The position numbers were made by a program, and so were the translations under genes. A stretch of 64,000 bases of DNA, taken from the NCBI RefSeq assembly GCF_038452265.1, contig NZ_CP151842.1:2170001-2234000 (forward strand), read 5' to 3'. Under the pieces are notes generated by a model that worked only from the letters and a program-made list of their open reading frames with translations, was not told where the DNA came from and did no database searches. This document shows, one piece after another, positions 53,073 through 60,378 of this stretch (the stretch's first letter is position 1; each line of letters opens with the position of its first letter). This stretch comes from Vibrio diazotrophicus (GTDB taxonomy: Bacteria > Pseudomonadota > Gammaproteobacteria > Enterobacterales > Vibrionaceae).

Positions 53073-53106
53073 TTGCAAGATACTTGATTACTCAAGCATC
53101 TTGCAA
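53073..53106. promoter_or_regulatory. Palindromic MarR operator
   Basis: TTGCAAGATACTTGA and TCAAGCATCTTGCAA form a 15-base inverted repeat with one mismatch and a 4-base spacer, 27-60 bases upstream of the marR start. The core ACTTGA-N4-TCAAG resembles known MarR-type sites. Likely autoregulatory. Confidence 0.7.
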
Positions 53107-53375
53107 GTTTTATTTCTGGCTATTTATAAAGCGAAATATCACTTAGAGGTAGAAATGCCTGTCATGTCATTAGCTATAAAGCAATAGGAACCTAGGTAAG
53201 AAAGGGAAAGAAGCACAGCCATTAAGGCATTTGTTCTGCGTAGAAGACTGATGCTGGAACAAGAATTAGCTTGTCCAGATCTGAGTTAGCAACACGGGGA
53301 ATTATGAATGTCTAATTAGCTAAAATAGCAGAGGGGATACGATTTCCCCCTCTGCATCAATGGAAGCACTATGGC
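53107..53375. other. Intergenic gap with no recognised feature
   Basis: About 270 bases between the marR operator and the stop of the next gene. AT-rich, no convincing open frame, hairpin or repeat seen. Confidence 0.6.
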
Positions 53376-54599
53376 TTACTGAACTTTACTTAGATCGACG
53401 ATTGGCTCATGCACTTGCTGCACTTTTTTACCATTCAGAAGTTGATTCACATCTTTAACCGCACTATCCACTTCTGCTGAAGAAGACAATACCGTATACG
53501 TTAGATCAAAATGTTTGCTTTCTCCTGAATGAATCGTCGGGACTAGGCCCAGAGGACGTTGGAACTTGGTGTTGTAGGCGTAACTGGTACCAGGTTCAAT
53601 TCCCGTAACATAACCTTGCTGTAAAGTATCTGTGTTTTTCCAAATCGTCAGAACTGGCAATTGGCTGGTATTGTATTGCATTGATACACCTAAGTTGCCC
53701 GCCTTGTTATGTAACACAGCTAATGTGTTTCCACTCTTATCTGCGACAGGTTTTAGATTGTAAACCATCTCATCATACCCTTTAGTTGGGCCTAGGTAAG
53801 TTTGCCAATCTTTCAAGCCTTTATCTGCGTAGCTATTAAAGGGAGAAATTTCACTGGCAGCGGCATACACTTTTGCACCTTTTTCTAATATTGGGCTGCC
53901 AAAGTTAGAGTGATAAATAATTTGGTATTCATCGTCGTAATCAGATTTATTGGTCAAAGTATCATTGAGCGAGAAGCTGTTTTCTCCCGGAGTAATAGAA
54001 AACGATGTTTTTGTTACTAGCTCTGCTTTTTTAAACGTTCTTTCCGACACTTCACCTTCAACAGTAATAGTGTGTGGAGCCTCGTCGCTAATAATGACTT
54101 TTATTGTCGAGCTAGGGGTATTTTGAGCCCGACCATGCAAGCTAAGTAGTTGACCATTGTCATCTACCCCTGGATGCCCCGTCCATTCATAACCACAACG
54201 CACCATCATTTCGTTGAAGCCATCCAACCAACCGAGCCCGTTACGACTTTCCAAATCAATGTAGGCTGGGTTCACAATTTCTTTTACTGGCGAGTCCCAG
54301 CCTAACACTCGTTTGCCATCTTTCTTAACGTCAAAAATCCCCATACCTCTGGTTGGTACTAAGGTCACTTCCAGCTCACTATTCTTTATGACAATAATGT
54401 CAACGCCTTCTTGCTTACCGCCATGTAAGCGCACTTTTTCTATGCTAAAAGGGATATTTCCAAAACCAAGCTTTTGGTTCGTAATTTCCCAATTTTCAAC
54501 ATAAGTATTCGTTGCGGTATCGGTTAGGGTAAATTCTGCTGCTGTAGCATAAAGCGGTGCAACCAAAGTAAGAGCTGCAACAAGTGGTTTTATTTTCAT
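53376..54599 (-). CDS. Exported DUF4432 / aldose-epimerase-like protein
   Basis: A 407-aa protein. A Sec signal peptide (about 1-20, MKIKPLVAALTLVAPLYATA) is followed by a galactose-mutarotase-like beta-sandwich (DUF4432): LEVTLVPTRGMGIFDVKKDG, EMMVRCGYEWTGHPGVDDNG, and LHGRAQNTPSST with His-Gly. It probably acts on a sugar in the periplasm, perhaps preparing the substrate of the PTS encoded beyond the divergent regulator. The start at 54599 follows AAAGGATC and gives a clean signal peptide; the frame opening at 54695 does not. A Cra-like operator lies 35 bases upstream. Confidence 0.78.
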   Translation of the reverse strand: MKIKPLVAALTLVAPLYATAAEFTLTDTATNTYVENWEITNQKLGFGNIPFSIEKVRLHGGKQEGVDIIVIKNSELEVTLVPTRGMGIFDVKKDGKRVLGWDSPVKEIVNPAYIDLESRNGLGWLDGFNEMMVRCGYEWTGHPGVDDNGQLLSLHGRAQNTPSSTIKVIISDEAPHTITVEGEVSERTFKKAELVTKTSFSITPGENSFSLNDTLTNKSDYDDEYQIIYHSNFGSPILEKGAKVYAAASEISPFNSYADKGLKDWQTYLGPTKGYDEMVYNLKPVADKSGNTLAVLHNKAGNLGVSMQYNTSQLPVLTIWKNTDTLQQGYVTGIEPGTSYAYNTKFQRPLGLVPTIHSGESKHFDLTYTVLSSSAEVDSAVKDVNQLLNGKKVQQVHEPIVDLSKVQ

Positions 54600-54633
54600 A
54601 GTTTGATCCTTTAAATAATTTTTCTGACATTTA

Positions 54634-54651
54634 AGCTGAATCGTTTCAGCT
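54634..54651. promoter_or_regulatory. Cra (FruR)-like operator
   Basis: AGCTGAATCGTTTCAGCT fits the Cra consensus GCTGAAWCGWTTCAGC, with one extra base-pair of symmetry at each end. It lies 35-52 bases before the DUF4432 start. Cra (released by fructose 1-phosphate) would be apt for a locus that handles a fructose-containing sugar. Another LacI-family protein could recognise it. Confidence 0.65.
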
Positions 54652-54880
54652 ATCAAAATTGCAGACAAAAGATTTAGGATCAAAGTGCTGAACAAATAGA
54701 TGTGATTCAGTTCATCGAACTGGTCATTTTTTAGCCTATTAATGTTTGATGAATCACGTTCAGCACTAACTGATTGATTTATAAATAGTAATATAACGAC
54801 GTTGAAATGTTATTTTTTAGAATCGAATTATACCTTGGGTAATAGTCAAAAACTTAGGTTCGATGGCTCTGCAATAGACA

Positions 54881-55579
54881 TTAGCGTTTTAAATAATGCT
54901 GATATGTGTATTTTTCGGGATTTAGGCTTGTTCTCGTATACTCAAAAATCCTTCCATCTTTCAGTTTTCCAACTGAATGGATACGAATCAGAGGTCGATC
55001 TGGCGACACATCTAAAGCTGCGCAAATATTTTCGTCCGGCATAATCGCTTCAAAATCTTGAATTGCGCCGTCAATTTTAAAACCCAAATCTTGTTCTAAA
55101 TATTTGTATTTAGACCCTTCTAGCGAAAGAAGATTGATTTGTGGGAACAAGGCAACAGGCATATAAGAGTCTTCGTAAATCGACGGGATATCATCAATCA
55201 ACTTAATACGACGGATAAAATACACCTTTTCTGAAGGAGCTATTTTTAAGAAATTGGCTATTTTTTCATCCGGAGACATCAACTGAAATTCCACAACCTT
55301 ATAAACCAGTCGCTTATCCGAATCCGCAAGCATTTCTTTGGTAGTGACCAGGTTCGACATGGAATTGGCCATCGCTTTACTGATCACGCTGGAACCTGAA
55401 CCTTGGCGTGTTTCGACCAATCCAAGTTTAACAAGCTCATCAATCGCCTTGCGTACCGTACTACGGCTGACTGAATAGTGTTCAATCAGTTCTTTCTCTG
55501 TCGGCAAGGAATCTCCAATTTGTAACTCATCCGAATCAATACGAGCCTTTAGATCCAGCATTACTTTCTTATACAGCAT
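54881..55579 (-). CDS. GntR-family regulator (HutC/UTRA type)
   Basis: A 232-aa regulator. The N-terminal winged helix (about 1-65: LPTEKELIEHYSVSRSTVRK and GLVETRQGSGSSV) is followed by a UTRA sensor domain (about 85-225, with VYFIRRIKLIDDIPSIYEDS). The ATG at 55579 has AAGGGGAA at ideal spacing and is chosen over the frame opening at 55603. It is divergent from the PTS operon and upstream of the DUF4432 gene. It likely senses a sugar phosphate, as TreR and other UTRA proteins do. Confidence 0.82.
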   Translation of the reverse strand: MLYKKVMLDLKARIDSDELQIGDSLPTEKELIEHYSVSRSTVRKAIDELVKLGLVETRQGSGSSVISKAMANSMSNLVTTKEMLADSDKRLVYKVVEFQLMSPDEKIANFLKIAPSEKVYFIRRIKLIDDIPSIYEDSYMPVALFPQINLLSLEGSKYKYLEQDLGFKIDGAIQDFEAIMPDENICAALDVSPDRPLIRIHSVGKLKDGRIFEYTRTSLNPEKYTYQHYLKR

Positions 55580-55620
55580 GATTTCCCCTTTGTTTGTTGC
55601 CAATAATTATTACATACAAA

Positions 55621-55705
55621 AGATACAAATCAATAACCAATTTAGTTTTATAAAACCCAAACATCCTTCTCATCACCACTCTAAAGTTGTCATTAATTTG
55701 TATCT
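55621..55705. promoter_or_regulatory. Inverted ATTTGTATCT sites in the gntR-PTS divergent promoter
   Basis: AGATACAAAT (55621-55630) and ATTTGTATCT (55696-55705) are exact reverse complements, 65 bases apart, in the 251-base divergent region. They could bind the GntR regulator and repress both directions. Function is inferred. Confidence 0.45.
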
Positions 55706-55830
55706 ATAAAAATAAATTGATCACGATCTATATTCTGTTAAGATTAATTTGTTATTTATTTGTCATTATGAATAATCACCAAAGCAAACATCATTACTAA
55801 ACCAAAAAGAAACAAAAATACGGTGGTCAT

Positions 55831-57198
55831 ATGAACATAGAGAAGATATCCAGAGACTTGATTCCCTTATTGGGAGGGAAAGAGAACATTAGCAGTGCCG
55901 CTCATTGTGCCACTCGATTAAGACTTGTCCTCGTTGATGATAGTCAGCTAAACCAAGCAGAAATCGATAACGTTGAAGGTGTTAAAGGTTGTTTTGTCAA
56001 CGCCGGACAAATTCAGATCATTTTTGGGACAGGGCTAGTCAACAAAGTGTATGCGGAGTTTGTTTCCCAGATCGGATTAAGTGAAACATCAAAGGCTGAG
56101 CTCACTAATATCGCGACACAAAAGCTGAATCCGTTTCAGCGCATAGCCCGACTTCTATCAAACATTTTCGTACCTATTATTCCGGCTATAGCATCAGCAG
56201 GTCTGCTAATGGGATTGCTTGGCCTTGTTCGTTCCAATGGCTGGGCAGCACCAGACAGTGCATTATTTATCATGCTCGATATGTGCAGTTCCGCTGCATT
56301 CATAATTTTGCCGATCCTGATTGGTTTTACCTCCGCTAAAGAATTTGGCGGTAACCCGTTCCTAGGTGCTGTTTTAGGTGGCATTCTGACTCATCCAGCG
56401 TTAACTAATGCCTGGGGAGTGGCTTCCGGCTACAACACCATGGACTTTTTCGGCATTGATGTGGCTATGATTGGCTATCAAGGAACGGTCTTTCCAGTGC
56501 TACTCGCTGCTTGGTTTATGAGTAACGTTGAGAAGCAGCTGCGCCGTATTGTTCCTGATTCTATCGACCTTATCGTCACTCCTTTTGTTACGGTCATCCT
56601 AACGGGTTTTGTCGCGTTGTTGTTTATAGGCCCTGTCGGCCGAGCACTCGGTGATGGCATCACTCTCTCACTCAGCTTTATCTATGAACACATTGGCTGG
56701 CTTGCTGGATTTTTGTTTGGCGGTACCTACTCAATGATTGTCATTACCGGTATCCACCACAGCTTCCATGCCATTGAAGCTGGCCTGCTAACCAACCCTG
56801 AAGTGGGAGTAAACTTCCTGCTACCTATCTGGTCGATGGCTAACGTGGCGCAAGGTGGTGCATGTCTTGCGGTAGCATTTAAAGCAAAAGATACCAAAGT
56901 TAAGGCCATCGCCGTTCCAGCTGGCATCTCCTGTATGTTGGGCATTACAGAAGCGGCTATCTTCGGTGTGAACTTACGCTATGGAAAGCCATTCGTTGCG
57001 GCACTTATTGGCGGTGCTTTGGGCGGTGCATACGTAGTATTAACCAAAGTCGGCATGACAGCGGTAGGAATGACAGGTATTCCGGGCATGGTTATCACGC
57101 AACCAGGTAGCTTGGTGAACTATATTATCGGCATGTGTATCGCCTTTGGTGGCGCATTTGTTATTTCTTACCTCATCTCTGCGGTTAACAAAAAATAA
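55831..57198 (+). CDS. PTS system EIIBC, sucrose/beta-glucoside family
   Basis: A 455-aa inner-membrane permease. The EIIB domain (about 1-85) has the phosphocysteine in SAAHCATRLRLVL. The EIIC domain (about 105-455) carries FVPIIPAIASAGLLMG, GNPFLGAVLGGILTHPAL and GITEAAIFGVNLRY, all characteristic of the sucrose/trehalose/beta-glucoside family (ScrA-like). There is no EIIA domain, so it relies on the shared EIIA-Glc. It is 54 bases upstream of a GH32-like enzyme, so the sugar likely contains fructose. Ordinary sucrose loci use a LacI-type ScrR, whereas this one has a GntR regulator, so another sugar is possible. Confidence 0.85.
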   Translation: MNIEKISRDLIPLLGGKENISSAAHCATRLRLVLVDDSQLNQAEIDNVEGVKGCFVNAGQIQIIFGTGLVNKVYAEFVSQIGLSETSKAELTNIATQKLNPFQRIARLLSNIFVPIIPAIASAGLLMGLLGLVRSNGWAAPDSALFIMLDMCSSAAFIILPILIGFTSAKEFGGNPFLGAVLGGILTHPALTNAWGVASGYNTMDFFGIDVAMIGYQGTVFPVLLAAWFMSNVEKQLRRIVPDSIDLIVTPFVTVILTGFVALLFIGPVGRALGDGITLSLSFIYEHIGWLAGFLFGGTYSMIVITGIHHSFHAIEAGLLTNPEVGVNFLLPIWSMANVAQGGACLAVAFKAKDTKVKAIAVPAGISCMLGITEAAIFGVNLRYGKPFVAALIGGALGGAYVVLTKVGMTAVGMTGIPGMVITQPGSLVNYIIGMCIAFGGAFVISYLISAVNKK

Positions 57199-57251
57199 CC
57201 ACGAGTCATTCGTTTTCACTTTGAAATATAGATATAAGAAGAGATTTGTTT

Positions 57252-58640
57252 ATGTATAAGATTTTTTATCAACCCGAAGGCCACTGGTTTGGCGACTGCA
57301 TGCCCTATTGCGAAGATGGTGTGTTTTATCTTTACCACCAGCGCGATACTCGTAACCCAGGCCCGATGGGCGAACCTTTTGGCTGGTCACTTTGTACCAC
57401 ATCCGATTTTCGCCACTATCAAGAACATGGCACGGCGATAGAACATGGTTCAAATGATGATCAAGACCAATACATCTATGCGGGCAGCGTGTACCAAACA
57501 TCCCAAGACACCTATACCGCTTTCTATACTGGTGCTAATAAAATTTTCAAAAAGAAAGGCATTCCTTCACAAAAGCTCATGCAGGCAACTAGCCATGATT
57601 TAATTAACTGGCAAAAGAATGGCAATGCAGAACAGATCGTTCCACAAGAAGGCTACGACGTATTTGCTTGGCGTGACCCTTTTATTGTCTGGAATGATGA
57701 GAAAGAAGAGTATTTGCTGGTACTCGGAGCCAGAGCCCCAGGTGATAACAGAGAACGTACCGGTCGCTTGGTTTCTTTTACCAGTAAAGATATGAACAAG
57801 TGGGACTTTCAAGGAGACTTCTGGTATCCGGGATTGTTCACAATGATTGAAATGCCGGAGCTATTTAAAATTGGCGAGTGGTGGTATCTGATTGTTTCTG
57901 AGTTCAGTGACAAAAACAAAATGATCTATCGAATGAGTCGTAGCCTTGATGGTCCTTGGATTGCACCTCATGACGATGCTTTTGACGGCAGAGCATATTA
58001 TGCCGGCCGTACAGCGACAAATGGCACCAATCGTATTCTTTTCGGATGGGTTCCAACAAAAGAAAATGATGACGATTTGGGCAATTATGAATGGGGAGGC
58101 ACTTTCGTTCCTCAAGAAGTTTACCAACGACCAGACTACTCACTGGGCGTAAAACCGGTTAAATCAGTGCTGGATGCATTTTGCGTCAAGACAGCATTGG
58201 CAGACGTCCATTTACAAACCATTGATACCCATAAAACACAAATTCTCACTGAGAACAGTTCAACCTGTTTTACTCTTGAAGCAACGGTGAAAATTGCAGA
58301 AGGTACTCGTGGATTCTCTATTTTCATTTATGGGAATGAACTCGAAGAAGCGTATGAATACCGTTTTTCACTCAACGAAAAACAGCTTACTTTCGACAAA
58401 ACACCGAACTGGCCTTGGTTCCAGTATATGAATAAGGGATTGGAGCGACCAATTAATCTACAAAATGATACCGAGTACAAACTGTCTATCATCGTTGATG
58501 ACGATATCGCAGTTCTGTACATCAGCGGCACGGCACTGAGTGTTCGAATGTATCAAAAACCGGGCACAAAACTTAGTTTCGGAGTCACAGACGGTGACAT
58601 CGAGTTAACTAATATTGTGCTGTCCAAACTGGAACAATAA
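57252..58640 (+). CDS. GH32-like glycoside hydrolase (beta-fructosidase fold) with variant active-site motif
   Basis: A 462-aa cytoplasmic enzyme. The five-bladed propeller (about 1-310) is followed by a C-terminal beta-sandwich. The usual WMNDPNG is replaced by HWFGDCMPYCEDGVFYLYHQ, where Asp remains as probable nucleophile. The RDP motif is in AWRDPFIVW and the acid/base Glu in IEMPELF. This suggests an active enzyme of clan GH-J with altered specificity, possibly cleaving a phosphorylated fructoside brought in by the adjacent PTS. ATG 57252 with AAGAAGAG upstream is preferred to the TTG at 57246. It ends at a hairpin. Confidence 0.78.
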   Translation: MYKIFYQPEGHWFGDCMPYCEDGVFYLYHQRDTRNPGPMGEPFGWSLCTTSDFRHYQEHGTAIEHGSNDDQDQYIYAGSVYQTSQDTYTAFYTGANKIFKKKGIPSQKLMQATSHDLINWQKNGNAEQIVPQEGYDVFAWRDPFIVWNDEKEEYLLVLGARAPGDNRERTGRLVSFTSKDMNKWDFQGDFWYPGLFTMIEMPELFKIGEWWYLIVSEFSDKNKMIYRMSRSLDGPWIAPHDDAFDGRAYYAGRTATNGTNRILFGWVPTKENDDDLGNYEWGGTFVPQEVYQRPDYSLGVKPVKSVLDAFCVKTALADVHLQTIDTHKTQILTENSSTCFTLEATVKIAEGTRGFSIFIYGNELEEAYEYRFSLNEKQLTFDKTPNWPWFQYMNKGLERPINLQNDTEYKLSIIVDDDIAVLYISGTALSVRMYQKPGTKLSFGVTDGDIELTNIVLSKLEQ

Positions 58641-58651
58641 CAACTAACAGT

Positions 58652-58680
58652 GATGGTCATCTGACAGCCGGATGACCATC
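58652..58680 (+). terminator. Terminator-like hairpin after the GH32 gene
   Basis: GATGGTCATC and GATGACCATC form a ten-base perfect stem with a 9-base loop, 11 bases past the stop. The following bases are AT-rich rather than a T run. The next 220 bases (58681-58903) show no clear gene. Confidence 0.6.
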
Positions 58681-58903
58681 TAAATTTAAGTTTGTTTAAT
58701 ACATTTCGAAATCAGCATAAGCAAAACTTAGGTGCTCCGAGTCCTAGAACATGATCGAGGACTTCCTCAATCGCGATATTGGACAATTTATCCAATCGAA
58801 TATCACTTTCGTCTCGTCAATGAAGGAACGAAGGTGAGTCAGTCCATAAGCAGAACACGATCTCACCTAAGCTTCAGATTTGGTTCCCCTGTACTATTGG
58901 CTA

Positions 58904-59368
58904 TCAAAACTGGGAATTATTTAAAATCCATCTCTGCCTTACAATCCCAACGCTTTTGCCAACCAATACAATAACGACAGCCCCAATCAGAACTGGACTA
59001 ATCAAAAATCCCCAGCTTTGTCCCGACAACATAATTAGCAGTGGATTAGCGCCCGCTGGTGGATGCGTTGTTTTCGTTACCAGCATCAGACTAACCGCTA
59101 TTCCTGTGGCCAAAGCTAGCCATATAGGCGACACGCCAACAAACTGAACAAAAAACACCCCAACGAAAGCCGTTAGCAAATGTCCTAGAATTACGTTTTT
59201 TGGCTGAGCCAATGGGCTATCTGGAACGCCAAACACCAGCACCGTGGTCGCACCAAATGGCGCCATCAATAAAGCGATGTCGTAAAAAGTATGATCAAAA
59301 TAAGACAATGTACCGATAGCAATACTTGCTCCAACCCCTGCAATAATTGACAAAATAATACTGTTCAT
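58904..59368 (-). CDS. HPP-family membrane protein
   Basis: A 154-aa protein with about five hydrophobic helices and the family signature THPPAGANPLLIML. HPP proteins are integral membrane proteins of debated role; some have been linked to nitrite transport. It is divergent from a TetR regulator, and both promoters are covered by a duplicated palindrome, so it is probably that regulator's target. Confidence 0.82.
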   Translation of the reverse strand: MNSIILSIIAGVGASIAIGTLSYFDHTFYDIALLMAPFGATTVLVFGVPDSPLAQPKNVILGHLLTAFVGVFFVQFVGVSPIWLALATGIAVSLMLVTKTTHPPAGANPLLIMLSGQSWGFLISPVLIGAVVIVLVGKSVGIVRQRWILNNSQF

Positions 59369-59388
59369 ATGTAGTTGCTCTCCTTTTA

Positions 59389-59433
59389 GTAGACCACTCT
59401 GTCTACATTTATAAAATAGACAGAGTGGTCTAC
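59389..59433. promoter_or_regulatory. Duplicated TetR-type operator between HPP and tetR genes
   Basis: A perfect 17-base inverted repeat with an 11-base spacer (59389-59405 and 59417-59433). Each arm is itself a TAGAC-N6-GTCTA palindrome (TAGACCACTCTGTCTA and TAGACAGAGTGGTCTA), so two operators with centres 27 bases apart. This suits a TetR dimer pair controlling both directions. Confidence 0.75.
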
Positions 59434-59466
59434 TTATGTCAACATAGTTTTCAAAGGAGCGTGCAT

Positions 59467-60045
59467 ATGAGTAAAAAACGTCAGATATTAGTTGATACAG
59501 CGTTAGAGCTTTTTTATCGAAACGGAATCAATACCATAGGGATCAATGAAATTCTGAAATCCGCTGGTGTGGCGAAAAGAACGTTGTATACGGATTTTGA
59601 TAGCAAAGAGGCGCTGATATTAGCGGCTTTACACCAACGTCATGAACGTTTTATTGACTGGCTAGAAAGCAAGCTTTCCGATTCAGACTCCGATGCCCGT
59701 GTCATCGAAAACTTATTCAATTCGTTAGCCAGTTGGTTTGATAATCAAGAACCTGCGTTGGGAGATTTCAGAGGGTGTTTTTTTATAAATACATCCGCAG
59801 AGTTTAGCGATACTAGTTGTGAAATTTCTCGTTTCTGTAACCAGCACAAACTGCAAGTACGCCAAGTAATTCAAAGGCATCTTCACAGCAAAGATCCGAT
59901 ATTATTAGAATCAATATGTGTGCTAAAAGAAGGAGCCATTACCACGGCATATATGAGTGGTGATAACCACACAGTGATAGCCCATTGCCTTGAGATATTA
60001 AAAGTACTTCAAGAACGCTTGAACCAACAAGTTCAAAGTAAATAA
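59467..60045 (+). CDS. TetR-family transcriptional regulator
   Basis: A 192-aa regulator. The N-terminal helix-turn-helix (RQILVDTALELFYRNGINTI, GINEILKSAGVAKRTLYTDF) and C-terminal ligand domain with a three-Cys segment (RGCFFINTSAEFSDTSCEIS) match the AcrR/TetR group. The ATG at 59467 has AAAGGAG at good spacing; the frame opening at 59425 begins inside the operator. Divergent partner: the HPP membrane protein. Confidence 0.83.
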   Translation: MSKKRQILVDTALELFYRNGINTIGINEILKSAGVAKRTLYTDFDSKEALILAALHQRHERFIDWLESKLSDSDSDARVIENLFNSLASWFDNQEPALGDFRGCFFINTSAEFSDTSCEISRFCNQHKLQVRQVIQRHLHSKDPILLESICVLKEGAITTAYMSGDNHTVIAHCLEILKVLQERLNQQVQSK

Positions 60046-60129
60046 GAGATAGGCTTGTATTCTGACGAGTTACGTTAGGATAGATGAATGCTGATTGAGA
60101 ATAAAAAAAGAGATTTGCGTGTTTTAGAT

Positions 60130-60237
60130 GGGTGGAAGCCCCAGCCACATCCCGGCACACACGTCATTCGCTGTGGCTGCTTCCTTCCGGACCTGACCAG
60201 GTTTACGAACTAGTGTTGCGGGAGGACCAGGGCCCCC
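60130..60237 (-). ncRNA. ffs: Signal recognition particle 4.5S RNA
   Basis: On the minus strand the sequence starts GGGGGCCCTGG and ends CTTCCACCC, about 108 bases, folding as a single long hairpin. The universal apical loop words GTCAGGTCCGGAAGGAAGCA and GCAGCCA are intact. It is the RNA scaffold that binds Ffh for membrane targeting. A plus-strand frame over it is a shadow. As in E. coli, ATL, ybaY and tesB lie nearby. Confidence 0.95.
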
Positions 60238-60378
60238 ATAGAGCATCTTTGGTTTGTGCCAAAGAGTGGGAAGGATTATCAAGCATCGACTTCATCATTG
60301 CAAGCCTAAATCCTAGTAATGTCTTTGATTGTGAACCAATTGGACACCAATTAAACAAATCGAGTGCATTGGATTCGT

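Noticed and set aside
58732..58974. 80-aa plus-strand frame between the GH32 and HPP genes
   Set aside because: No ribosome binding site, no recognisable domain, and it runs into the HPP gene on the opposite strand.
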